Positions 1 through 7,254 of a stretch of 17,420 nt of DNA are shown here, piece by piece. The notes under the pieces are model-generated. The model ran no database searches, had not been told where the DNA came from, and was given only the letters and a program-made list of their open reading frames with translations. The position numbers and the translations under genes are program-made. This DNA comes from DASVAL01 sp035649575 (lineage in GTDB: Bacteria > Planctomycetota > UBA1135 > UBA2386). The DNA lies in NCBI GenBank assembly GCA_035649575.1, contig DASRJH010000077.1, forward strand, positions 1 through 17,420. The letters run 5' to 3'. Positions within the stretch are counted from its first letter, which is position 1. Each line of letters opens with the position of its first letter.

Positions 1-2
1 TC

Positions 3-146
3 GACGCGGTGCGCGGGCATCTCTGCGAGATGTCGGGCGACAAGGAGGCAGCGGTCCGCCACTACCTGTCGGCTGCGCGTGGCACCGGGAATCTGGCCGA
101 GAGCCGCTATCTGGCCGGCAAGGCCGCCCGGCTCGCGCAGGCGTGA
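3..146 (+). CDS. C-terminal fragment of a probable ECF42-type (TPR-containing) RNA polymerase sigma factor
   Basis: The reading frame is open from the left edge to TGA at 144-146, giving 47 residues; the start lies outside the window. The visible sequence (HLCEMSGDKEAAVRHYLSAA, then TGNLAESRYLAGKAARLAQ) reads as one helix-turn-helix repeat with the Gly-Asp/Ala pattern of a TPR. It resembles the extreme C-terminus of the COG4941 sigma factors, where the last TPR is followed by a segment like TGNpAErryLerrla. These proteins fuse ECF sigma2/sigma4 domains to a long C-terminal TPR region and commonly sit next to small YCII/DGPF or PhnB-type VOC genes. A PhnB-type gene does follow here on the same strand, which supports the call. 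Only the tail is visible, so another TPR-ending protein remains possible. Confidence 0.55.
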   Translation, partial: DAVRGHLCEMSGDKEAAVRHYLSAARGTGNLAESRYLAGKAARLAQA

Positions 147-280
147 ATCAGGCCGCTGTCTTGTCGGTGTCGTCTGCGGAAAACCGCGAAGGCATGTCGA
201 GCGCACGAGGTCGGTTCCGACTCGGGGGCGAAATGCGTCCACGTCGGGCGCGTTCGAAAGTTCACGACCCTTCCCCGATC

Positions 281-415
281 ATGAAACCGCTACTCCGCTC
301 GCTTCTTCTGCTCGGCTCCACTCTGCTGCTCGCAGCCCCGATCCCGCGCGGGGCGTTGCGAGCCACCGACGACTGCAACCGCACTGACTCCCGCACTCCC
401 CAGGAACCCAAGGCC
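281..415 (+). other. In-frame signal-peptide-like extension upstream of the VOC gene
   Basis: The 269 bases between the sigma-factor stop and the chosen VOC start hold no independent gene I can support. An ATG at 281 is in frame with the VOC gene and would add 45 residues that begin MKPLLRSLLLLGSTLLLAA. That is a positively charged N-terminus followed by a leucine-rich hydrophobic core, which looks like a Sec signal peptide. The rest of the extension (Arg/Thr/Asp/Pro-rich) has no counterpart in the cytoplasmic VOC family. The family-like start at 416 has its own AGGAA ribosome site at 402-406. The extension is therefore either an alternative N-terminus giving an exported form, the remnant of another exported gene, or chance. 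Confidence 0.3.
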
Positions 416-898
416 ATGACCAAGAAGCTGAAGATCACGACCTTCCTCTGGTTCGACAACAACGCCGAAGAGGCGGTCCGTTTCTACATGTCGATCTTCA
501 AGGACGGGAACATCCTCGAGGAGGCGCGCTGGGGCGAAGGCGGGCCCGTGCCGAAAGGGGCGCTGATGACAGCTCGGTTCCAACTGCTCGGACAGGAGTT
601 CATGGCGCTGAACGGCGGCCCGCTCTACCGCTTCAACGAAGCGATCTCGCTGTTCGTCGATTGCGAGAACCAACAGCAGGTCGACGAGCTCTGGGAGAAG
701 CTCGGTGCCGGGGGCGAACCGGGACGATGCGGCTGGCTCAAGGACAAGTACGGGCTGTCATGGCAGGTCGTCCCGACCGTGCTCGGCGAGATGATGCGCG
801 ACAAGGACCCCGCGAAGAGCAAGCGGGTGGTCGACGCGATGCTGCTGATGGGCAAGCTCGACATCAAGCGGCTGCAACAGGCCTACGAAGGGCGGTGA
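416..898 (+). CDS. PhnB-like VOC (glyoxalase/bleomycin-resistance fold) protein
   Basis: This 160-residue protein belongs to the PhnB / 3-dmu-9_3-mt branch of the vicinal-oxygen-chelate superfamily. The N-terminus (KITTFLWFDNNAEEAVRFY, residues 6-24) is the first beta-alpha unit. Residues 62-74 carry the family's FMALNGGP segment, residues 77-97 the FNEAISLFVDCENQQQVDEL stretch, and residues 103-128 the family's GRCGWLKDKYGLSWQVVP region. The C-terminal DPAKSKRVVDAMLLMGKLDI is also characteristic. No specific substrate is established for these proteins, so I assign no reaction. The ATG at 416 is chosen because it places the conserved strand close to the N-terminus and has AGGAA nine bases upstream. 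An in-frame ATG at 281 would add a signal-like leader. The last 16 bases overlap the end of the convergent OsmC gene. VOC proteins of this type often neighbour ECF42 sigma factors, which agrees with the fragment upstream. Confidence 0.9.
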   Translation: MTKKLKITTFLWFDNNAEEAVRFYMSIFKDGNILEEARWGEGGPVPKGALMTARFQLLGQEFMALNGGPLYRFNEAISLFVDCENQQQVDELWEKLGAGGEPGRCGWLKDKYGLSWQVVPTVLGEMMRDKDPAKSKRVVDAMLLMGKLDIKRLQQAYEGR

Positions 899-1374
899 GT
901 CGACGCCGTGATGTCCAGTGGTTCGCACCGGACATCCGTCGTCACCGAGTTCGCTATGAAGCACTGTTCGTGGGCCTCGTGGTGCATCGCCTGATGTTGG
1001 GCCGCCGACGGCCGCAACTTCCCCGAGAACGCGACTGCCGGGTGCAGCGTGACCTGGGTCATGGCCAACCTGCCAGCGCTGTTCTTGGCCATCACGCCTG
1101 CGGCCTCGTCGCGATAGTTCTCGACCACGAAGCCGCGCTTCGCCGCGATCGACAGGAACCAGAGCATGTGACAGCTGGCCAACGCTGCGACGAACGCTTC
1201 CTCGGGATCGACGGCCGCTGCAACGGACAGTGGCAGCGGCACGACATGCGGCGAGGCCGAGGCCGCTACCTCGGTCCCGCCGTCGAAGCTCCAGCGATGC
1301 CCGCGGCTGTATCGATTGTCGGTGAACGTTGCTCCACCGCGTGCCCACGTGATCACCGCCGTGTACGCGCTCAT
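883..1374 (-). CDS. OsmC family protein (organic hydroperoxide/thiol-type)
   Basis: This is a 163-residue OsmC/Ohr-fold protein. The conserved features are YSRGHRWSFDGG (22-33), DPEEAFVAALASCHMLWFL (56-74) containing the first active-site cysteine C68, NYRDEAAGVM (86-95), and HEQCFIANSV (135-144) containing the second cysteine C138. In this family the two cysteines reduce organic hydroperoxides by a thiol mechanism. A third cysteine lies at C150 (VRCEP). The protein has no signal peptide and is expected in the cytoplasm. ATG at 1374 is preceded by AGGAG at 1380-1384 with five-base spacing. It starts 38 bases after the stop of the outer-membrane efflux gene on the same strand, so it is probably the last cistron of the pump operon. 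Its 3' end overlaps the convergent VOC gene, which leaves no room for a terminator between them. Confidence 0.92.
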   Translation of the reverse strand: MSAYTAVITWARGGATFTDNRYSRGHRWSFDGGTEVAASASPHVVPLPLSVAAAVDPEEAFVAALASCHMLWFLSIAAKRGFVVENYRDEAAGVMAKNSAGRLAMTQVTLHPAVAFSGKLRPSAAQHQAMHHEAHEQCFIANSVTTDVRCEPLDITASTHRPS

Positions 1375-1412
1375 GTCATCTCCTGGTCGGCCGAACGTCT
1401 CTGCCGGCCAGC

Positions 1413-2828
1413 CTAACCGGATTCCCAGCCGCCGCCGAGCGCGCGATAGAGCGCGATCAGGTTGTTCGTGATCAGCGCACGGCTCTGCGTCAGCTGGTCC
1501 TCGAGCTCCGCGGTCGCGCGCTCGAAATCGACCACGTTCTGGAAGTCCGTGAGGCCCGCCGTGTATTGCGCGGACGCGACCTCGGCGGCGCGGCGCGCCT
1601 GCGTCGCGGCTTCGCGCAGATGCGCGACGCGGACCTGCTCGCGCACGAAGCCGGTCATCGCGTTCTCGACCTCCTCGACCGCGACCAGCACCGTGCGCTC
1701 CCAGCGCGCGAGCGCCTGCTGCGTGCGCGCGTCCTGCGCCGCGATGCGGTTCCGGATGCCGCCGGCGTCGAAGATGTTCCACTTGATCGCGGGGCCGACG
1801 CCCATCGTGAAGCTGTCTCCGTCGAACAGCGTCTTCACCTCGTCCGACTCGAAGCCGAACGTGCCGAACAGCGACAGGCGCGGATAGAGATCCCCTTCGG
1901 CGACGCCGATGCGCGCCGTCTCGGCGGCGAGCTGCCGTTCGGCGGCGCGGATGTCCGGGCGGCGGCGCACGACGTCGGACGGAACGCCGACGGCGACCCG
2001 CACCGGCGGCACGGGGATCGGTGCGGCGGCGGCGAGCTCTGCGGCGAGCGCGCCGGGCGCCATGCCGAGCAGCACCGCGAGCCGGTTCTCGGCGGCGCGG
2101 GCGTCGATCTCGAGCGCGGGCACACGCGCGCGCGTCGCCGACACGTTCGCGCGCGCCTGGGCGACGTCGCGCTCGGTCACGAGGCCGGACGAGAAGCGCG
2201 CTTCGACCAGCGCCAGCGTGCGTTCCTGCAGCGCGAGGTTGTTCTGCGCGATGACGACGCGCTCCTGCAGCGAGCGCAGCTGCACGTAGTTCGCGGCGAC
2301 TTCGCCGATCACGCTGACGAGCACGCCGCGCAGCGTCTCGACCTCGGCCTGGAGGTCGGCGTCGGCCGCTTCGATCGAACGCTGCACGCGACCCCAGAGG
2401 TCGAGCTCCCACGACGCGTCGATGCCGGCCGTGTAGCTGTCGAAGTCGGTCGCGAACGAGCCGAACGGCGTGTTCTCGCTGTCCTGGCGGCGCTGGTAGC
2501 CGGCCCGGGCGTCGACGGTCGGCCACAGCTCGGCCGCGGTCGCGCCGCGCAGCGCGCGCAGCTCGTTGACGCGCGCGAGCGCTTCCTTGAGGTCGAGGCT
2601 CTGGTTCGCGGCGCGCTCGACCAGCTTGTCGAGCAGCGGGTCGCCGAGCTGCTTCCACCATTGCGTCAGGTCGGCGGCGTCGGCGGAGAGGCCGGTGCCG
2701 GCCTCGCGATAGGCTGCCGGCGTCGTGACTTCTGGTGGCTTGTAGTCGGGGCCGACGGTGCAGCTCGCGGCGAACGCGAGCAGCAGCGTTGCGGTGGTGC
2801 GACGGAGCGGGGATGGAACGGGGATCAC
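1413..2828 (-). CDS. NodT/OprM-family outer-membrane efflux lipoprotein (RND pump channel)
   Basis: This 471-residue protein is the outer-membrane channel of the adjacent tripartite pump. A short basic N-terminus and hydrophobic stretch (TTATLLLAFAAS) end in Cys23, followed by TVGPDYKPP, the hallmark of mature NodT/OprM lipoproteins. The residue at -3 of the lipobox is Ala rather than the usual Leu/Val. Two outer-membrane efflux protein repeats follow, roughly 60-240 and 270-460. Landmarks are WELDLWGRVQRSIEAA (140-155), RFSSGLVTERDVAQA (211-225), RRRPDIRAAERQL (288-300), and AEGDLYPRLSLFGTFGF (310-326). The length is normal for the family. The start is a GTG whose last three bases are the first three of the permease stop region (GTGA, four-base overlap at 2825-2828). 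GGAGG at 2836-2840 provides a strong ribosome site. Upstream, longer in-frame residues are shadow coding inside the permease gene. Confidence 0.95.
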   Translation of the reverse strand: MIPVPSPLRRTTATLLLAFAASCTVGPDYKPPEVTTPAAYREAGTGLSADAADLTQWWKQLGDPLLDKLVERAANQSLDLKEALARVNELRALRGATAAELWPTVDARAGYQRRQDSENTPFGSFATDFDSYTAGIDASWELDLWGRVQRSIEAADADLQAEVETLRGVLVSVIGEVAANYVQLRSLQERVVIAQNNLALQERTLALVEARFSSGLVTERDVAQARANVSATRARVPALEIDARAAENRLAVLLGMAPGALAAELAAAAPIPVPPVRVAVGVPSDVVRRRPDIRAAERQLAAETARIGVAEGDLYPRLSLFGTFGFESDEVKTLFDGDSFTMGVGPAIKWNIFDAGGIRNRIAAQDARTQQALARWERTVLVAVEEVENAMTGFVREQVRVAHLREAATQARRAAEVASAQYTAGLTDFQNVVDFERATAELEDQLTQSRALITNNLIALYRALGGGWESG

Positions 2829-5800
2829 GAGAGGGCCTCCGCGGTGCCGTGGGGGAATGCGAAGTCCGGCGTGGCGGGCGCGGGCTCCGGTTCGTCCGGG
2901 ACCGCGACGTGGCGCGCCGCGATCAGCGAGTAGAAGACCGGCACGACGAACAGCGTGAAGATCGTGCCGATCGCCATGCCGGCGACGAGCACGATGCCGA
3001 TGCTGTTGCGCGCCGCGGCGCCTGGGCCGTGCACGAACACGAGCGGCAGGTGGCCGAACACGGTCGCCGCGGACGTCATCAGCACCGGCCGCAGACGCGT
3101 CAGCGACGCTTCGCGCAGCGCGTCGAGTTTCGACAGCCCGCGCTGCTGCAGCGTGTTCGCGAACTCGACGATCAGGATGCCGTTCTTCGCGATCAGTCCG
3201 ACCAAGGTGATGAGTCCGACCTGCGAGTAGATGTTGATCGTCGTCCACTCGACATACGTGAACACCAAGGCGCCGGCGATCGCGAGCGGCACCGAGCCGA
3301 GCAGCACGATCAGCGGGTCGCGGAAGCTCTGGAACTGCGCCGCGAGGACCAGGTAGATCAGGATCACCGCGAAACCGAGCGTCGTCATCAGCGCCGAGCC
3401 TTCGTGCCGGATCTGCCGCGACTCACCGGCGTAGTCGAGCAGCGTGCCCGCCGGTACGAGCTTGTGCGCCTCGTTCTCGAGCCAGGTCAGTGCTTCCTCC
3501 TTCGTCACGCCCGGCTTGACGCCGCCCATGATCTTGACGGAGTTCTGCTGCTGGAAGCGATTCAGCGTGCGCGGGGTCGTGCCCTGCTCGATCGTGACGA
3601 ACGTCGACACAGGCACCAGCTCGCCGCCCGGCGTCTTGATCTTCAGATCGAGCAACGGGCCGACCGTCGCGCGGCCTTCGTCGCCGATCTGCGGGATGAC
3701 CTTGTAGCTGCGGTCGAACCAGTTGAAGCGGTTCACGTAGCCGCCGCCGAGCAGCGTGCCGAGCTCGCGGCCGACGCTCGCGAGATCGAGGCCGAGGTCC
3801 GCGATCTGCTCGCGGTCGACGATGACGCGCGCTTGTGGCCGGTCGATCTTCAGGTCCGCGTCGGCATAGACGAACTTGCCGCTGCCGAACGCGGCGCCGA
3901 CGAGTTGGCCGGCGACCTCGGCCATCTGCTCGACTGGTGAGTTGCTGAGCAGCAGCAGCTCGACGTCGTGGATGCCTGACGTCGGCAGCGGCGGGTCGAG
4001 CCGCGGGAACACGCGCAGACCCGGGACCTGCGACAGCTTCATCATCAGCGGGAGGTAGTTGTCCCGCGGCGAGCGTTCGCGGTCCTTCCAGTACTTGTGA
4101 ACCATGCCGCCGAAGCCGCCGAAGTTGCCGACCAGCGACCACATGAACTTCGTGTCCTCGAACGACGTGACCGCGTCGACGACCTTCATCGACTCGTTGT
4201 TGACCGACGCGAGCGTCGCGTCCGGCGCGGCGTCGAAGAACAGGAAGATGTGACTCTGGTCCTCGATCGGCGCGAGCTCGCGCTGTGAGTCGCGGTAGAG
4301 CCAGAACGGTGACACGCTGATCGCGAGCGCCGCGACGACGATGACCCACCGGATGCGGAGCGCCGTGTCGAGCAACCACGCGTACGAGCGTCGCACCACC
4401 TCGAACGCGCGGTTGACGTGCGCCGTGAGCCAACCCTCCTTGCCGTGCGCGTGCACGAACCAGGCACTCATGATCGGCGACAGCGTCAGCGCGACGAGGC
4501 CCGACACGACGACCGCGGCCGCGAGCGTGATCGCGAACTCGAGGAACAGCGATCCGGTCATGCCACCCTGGAAGCCGATCGGCGTGTAGACCGCGGCGAG
4601 CGTGATCGTCATGGCGATGATCGGGCCGAGCAGTTCGCGTGCCGCGGCGGCGGCGGCCTGCAGCCGCGTCTTGCCCATGCGCACGTGGCGCTCGACGTTC
4701 TCGACGACGACGATCGCGTCGTCGACGACGAGGCCGACCGACAGCACGACCGCGAGGATCGTCAGCAGGTTCAGGCTGAAACCGAACATCTTCATGACCA
4801 TCACGGCGCCGATCAGCGACACCGGCATCGCGACGAGCGGCACGAGCGCGGTGCGCACGGAGCCGAGGAACAGGAAGACGACGAGTGCGACGATGCCGAT
4901 CGTCTCCATCAGCGTGATGCTGATTTCAGACAGCGCGTCGCTCATGAAGACGGTGCCGTCCCAGACGAGCCGCATCGTCATGCCCTGCGGCAGCGTCGGC
5001 TCGATCTTCTTCATCTCCTCCTTCAGGCGGTGCGCGACATCGAGCTCGTTCGCGCCGACGAGCGACCACACGCCGAGGTAGACGCTCTCCTCCTTGTTGT
5101 ACTTCGCGACGAGGTCCGCTTCTTCGGCGCCGAGCTCGACACGCGCCACGTCGGAGAGGCGCACGATCGCGCCGTCGCGATCGGTCACGATCAGGGTCTC
5201 GAACTCGCGGACCGAGCGCAGGTCGGTGTTCGCGAGCAGGTTGATCTGCACGAGGTTGCCCTTCGTCTGGCCGACCGCGGCGAGGTAGTTGTTGCGCTGC
5301 AGCGCCGAGTAGACGTCGCCGGGCGCGAGGTTGTGCGTCGCCAACCGGTCGGGATCGATCCACACGCGCATCGCGATCGGGCGGCCGCCTTCGCGGTTCG
5401 TCACGCGCTGCACGCCGGGCACCGTCGCGAGCTGCGGCTGCACGCTGCGCGTCAGGTAGTCAGTGATCTCGGCGACGCTGCGCTCGGGCGAGGTGAAGCT
5501 GATGTAGAACGACGCGTATGGCCGATCCGCGCGCTGGATCTCGACCATCGGCGGCTCGGCCTCGGCCGGCAGCTCGGAGCGCACCTGCTGCAGCCGCGCC
5601 GTCGTCTCGGCCAGCGCGGCGGTCGCGCTGTAATTCAGCTTCAGCCGCACGGTGATCGTGCTGACGCCGGCGCGGCTCTCCGACTCGATGTGGTCGACGC
5701 CGCCGATCGCGGACACGACGCGTTCGATCGGCGTCGTCAGGAAGCCGCGCACGTTCTCGGCGCTGGCTCCCGTGTAGACCGTCGTGATGATGATCGACGC

Positions 5801-5929
5801 GCTGTCGAGCTTCGGGAACTGCTGCACCGGCAGCGAGAAGATCGCGCGGGCGCCTACCAGCACGATGACCAGGTTGACGACCGCCGCGAGTACAGGGTGG
5901 CGGATGAAGATGTCGGTGAACGAGCGCAT
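2825..5929 (-). CDS. RND efflux transporter permease, HAE1/AcrB family
   Basis: This 1034-residue inner-membrane proton/drug antiporter is full length for AcrB-type proteins. The first membrane helix lies at about 12-31 and is followed by the porter segments FPKLDSASI (38-46) and PIERVVSAIGGVDHIES (67-83). Helices at about 340-490 include TM4 with the proton-relay pair D403-D404 in SVGLVVDDAIVVVEN. The second half repeats the pattern, with TM10 carrying the essential lysine K915 in GLIAKNGILIVEF. It works with the membrane fusion protein encoded 29 bases upstream and the NodT-type channel that overlaps its stop codon. The start ATG has GAGGA at 5936-5940 with six-base spacing. The sequence resembles multidrug pumps more than heavy-metal CusA types, because the DD pair and overall length match HAE1. 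The actual substrate cannot be read from the sequence. Confidence 0.97.
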   Translation of the reverse strand: MRSFTDIFIRHPVLAAVVNLVIVLVGARAIFSLPVQQFPKLDSASIIITTVYTGASAENVRGFLTTPIERVVSAIGGVDHIESESRAGVSTITVRLKLNYSATAALAETTARLQQVRSELPAEAEPPMVEIQRADRPYASFYISFTSPERSVAEITDYLTRSVQPQLATVPGVQRVTNREGGRPIAMRVWIDPDRLATHNLAPGDVYSALQRNNYLAAVGQTKGNLVQINLLANTDLRSVREFETLIVTDRDGAIVRLSDVARVELGAEEADLVAKYNKEESVYLGVWSLVGANELDVAHRLKEEMKKIEPTLPQGMTMRLVWDGTVFMSDALSEISITLMETIGIVALVVFLFLGSVRTALVPLVAMPVSLIGAVMVMKMFGFSLNLLTILAVVLSVGLVVDDAIVVVENVERHVRMGKTRLQAAAAAARELLGPIIAMTITLAAVYTPIGFQGGMTGSLFLEFAITLAAAVVVSGLVALTLSPIMSAWFVHAHGKEGWLTAHVNRAFEVVRRSYAWLLDTALRIRWVIVVAALAISVSPFWLYRDSQRELAPIEDQSHIFLFFDAAPDATLASVNNESMKVVDAVTSFEDTKFMWSLVGNFGGFGGMVHKYWKDRERSPRDNYLPLMMKLSQVPGLRVFPRLDPPLPTSGIHDVELLLLSNSPVEQMAEVAGQLVGAAFGSGKFVYADADLKIDRPQARVIVDREQIADLGLDLASVGRELGTLLGGGYVNRFNWFDRSYKVIPQIGDEGRATVGPLLDLKIKTPGGELVPVSTFVTIEQGTTPRTLNRFQQQNSVKIMGGVKPGVTKEEALTWLENEAHKLVPAGTLLDYAGESRQIRHEGSALMTTLGFAVILIYLVLAAQFQSFRDPLIVLLGSVPLAIAGALVFTYVEWTTINIYSQVGLITLVGLIAKNGILIVEFANTLQQRGLSKLDALREASLTRLRPVLMTSAATVFGHLPLVFVHGPGAAARNSIGIVLVAGMAIGTIFTLFVVPVFYSLIAARHVAVPDEPEPAPATPDFAFPHGTAEALS

Positions 5930-5958
5930 GGGGAGTCCTCGGGTGCTCGGTGTTGAGG

Positions 5959-7089
5959 TCAGTTCCGGCTGCCCGGGACCGCGCCGTTCTCGTCCTTCAG
6001 GTTGACGAGCACGAACGGATACAGCTTGAACGAGCCAGTCGCCGCGACGCGTTCGCCGGGCTTCAGGCCGTCGAGGATCACGACGTCGTCGCCGAGCATC
6101 GTGCCGCTCTGCACGGGCCGCAGCTGCGCGCGCGTCTTGCCGTCCTGCTCCGCGAGCACGAACACGTGGTCGCCGGCCGGCCCCTTGCGCAACGCGGTGA
6201 CCGGCACCGTGACGACGTCGATCTTCGGCCCGACCGGTACCTGAACGCGCACCGACGCGCCGGGAGCGGGGCCGTGCTGCGCGTCAGGGATCGCGACGCG
6301 CACCTTCGCGTTGCGCGTGTTCGGGTCGACGCGCGCGTCGACCGCGACGATCTTCGCGGCGATCGGCGTCTTGGCGCCGGCCGCGAACACGTCGACGACG
6401 TCGCCCTGGTTCAGCCCGGCGGCGACGGCCTGCGTGACCATGAAGTCGACGTGCGCCGTGTCGTCGAGGCCCTGCAGCGTCGTCAGCTGCGTGCCCTCGC
6501 GCAGGAACTGGCCTTCGTGCACGTCGGCCATGCCGACGCGCGCGCGGAACGGCGCGCGGACCGTCTTGCGCTCGACGATCGCCTTCGTGCGCTCGACCTG
6601 CGCGAGTGCTATGTCGCGCTCGGCGCGCGCGCGGTCGACGTCGACGGCCGATGCGGCGGCCTTCTCCATCGCCTTCGTCATGCGCTCGAGCACCGTGCCC
6701 GCGAGCGCGGCCTGCGCCTCCTGCGCGTGTAGCTCGGCCTGCTCGACGGCGACGTCGAGTGCTATGAGCACGGTGCCCGGCTCGACGATCGCGCCCGGCA
6801 CCAGGTTGACCTTGCCGACCGTGCCCGCGAGCTCGTTGTGCAGTGTGATCGAGCGCAGTGCGATCACGGTGCCGATCGACGTCGTCGTGCGGCGGTAGTC
6901 GCGCGCGACGGCCGGCGCGGCAGTGATGGTCTCGCTGTGCTCGGGCTGGGACGCGCTGGCGGCGGCTCGGGCCTCGAGCAGGTCATTCTTCCAGGCGGCG
7001 AGGCCGCCTCCGGTGCCGGCGACCGAGAGCACCAGCAGTGAAGAAGAGAGCCACGGTCGGCGGCGAGAGGAGGTTGGGGCAGGATTCAT
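5959..7089 (-). CDS. RND efflux membrane fusion protein (HlyD/AcrA family adaptor)
   Basis: This is the 376-residue periplasmic adaptor linking the permease to the outer-membrane channel. An Arg-rich N-terminus (SSRRRPW) precedes a hydrophobic segment at about 14-33 with no lipobox cysteine, so it is anchored or Sec-exported rather than lipidated. The lipoyl half-motifs are at about 70-112 (GTVIALRSITLHNELAGTVG) and 176-206 (TVRAPFRARVGMADVHEGQFL). They flank an alpha-helical hairpin at about 113-175 that is rich in Ala/Glu/Gln. A beta-barrel (about 210-290) and membrane-proximal domain (about 295-376, ending with the LKPGERVAATGSFKL segment) follow. This is the first gene of the presumed pump-OsmC operon. 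ATG at 7089 has no recognisable Shine-Dalgarno sequence and lies one base from the start predicted by a sigma-54 promoter at 7101-7116, which implies a leaderless message. No later in-frame Met would retain the membrane segment. Confidence 0.95.
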   Translation of the reverse strand: MNPAPTSSRRRPWLSSSLLVLSVAGTGGGLAAWKNDLLEARAAASASQPEHSETITAAPAVARDYRRTTTSIGTVIALRSITLHNELAGTVGKVNLVPGAIVEPGTVLIALDVAVEQAELHAQEAQAALAGTVLERMTKAMEKAAASAVDVDRARAERDIALAQVERTKAIVERKTVRAPFRARVGMADVHEGQFLREGTQLTTLQGLDDTAHVDFMVTQAVAAGLNQGDVVDVFAAGAKTPIAAKIVAVDARVDPNTRNAKVRVAIPDAQHGPAPGASVRVQVPVGPKIDVVTVPVTALRKGPAGDHVFVLAEQDGKTRAQLRPVQSGTMLGDDVVILDGLKPGERVAATGSFKLYPFVLVNLKDENGAVPGSRN

Positions 7090-7100
7090 GCGGGGGCAGG

Positions 7101-7116
7101 AGCAAGGCGTGTGCCG
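7101..7116 (-). promoter_or_regulatory. Candidate sigma-54 (-24/-12) promoter of the pump operon
   Basis: On the minus strand the sequence reads CGGCAC, five bases, TTGCT. This is a one-base deviation (C for the leading T) from the consensus TGGCAC-N5-TTGC(A/T). The invariant GG (7115-7114) and GC (7103-7102) are separated by exactly ten bases, as RpoN requires. The predicted transcription start is at about 7090, next to the ATG of the membrane fusion gene at 7089. The upstream neighbour encodes an NtrC-type activator with an intact GAFTGA loop, and paired candidate activator sites lie further upstream. Confidence 0.7.
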
Positions 7117-7161
7117 CGTCGAGCGCGCCCGAGCTGACGCGCGCCCGCGCGACCGTGCGAA

Positions 7162-7207
7162 CCGTATCCGGAACGGTGCGGCGTTCGCGTGTTCGCGGGC
7201 CGGAACG
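7162..7207 (-). promoter_or_regulatory. Candidate enhancer (activator-binding) sites upstream of the pump promoter
   Basis: Two elements lie upstream of the sigma-54 promoter, read on the minus strand. The first is CGTTC-N8-GAACACG at 7207-7188, an inverted repeat of GTTC/GAAC at about -117 to -98. The second is CCGTTCCGGATACGG at 7176-7162, at about -86 to -72. Both recur upstream of the kinase/regulator operon. There the second element occupies exactly the same distance and the first differs by one base. The CGTTC cores are 32 bases apart here, about three DNA turns, a spacing that suits cooperative NtrC-type dimers. That they bind the adjacent response regulator is inference. Otherwise the 165-base gap 7090-7254 shows no clear terminator for the regulator gene. 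Confidence 0.55.
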
Positions 7208-7254
7208 CCTCGGCGGGGCTGGGTATTTCGCCTACAGCAGACGGGCGAGCACGC

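Noticed and set aside
174..188. Small hairpin GCGG-AAAA-CCGC after the sigma-factor fragment as an intrinsic terminator
   Set aside because: The stem is only four to five base pairs and no T-run follows.
189..206. GG-N10-GC spacing ahead of the VOC gene on the plus strand
   Set aside because: The -12 region lacks TTGCA and the site is over 200 bases from the preferred start; in GC-rich DNA such dinucleotide matches are common.
1413..3248. Longer start for the outer-membrane lipoprotein inside the permease gene
   Set aside because: The upstream residues are shadow coding; the GTG at 2828 has a strong ribosome site and gives the signal peptide and lipobox the correct position.
4418..5956. 512-codon plus-strand open frame opposite the RND permease
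   Set aside because: Translation is dominated by Asp/Arg/His/Glu with no domain; the opposite strand encodes an AcrB-type permease with all key residues.
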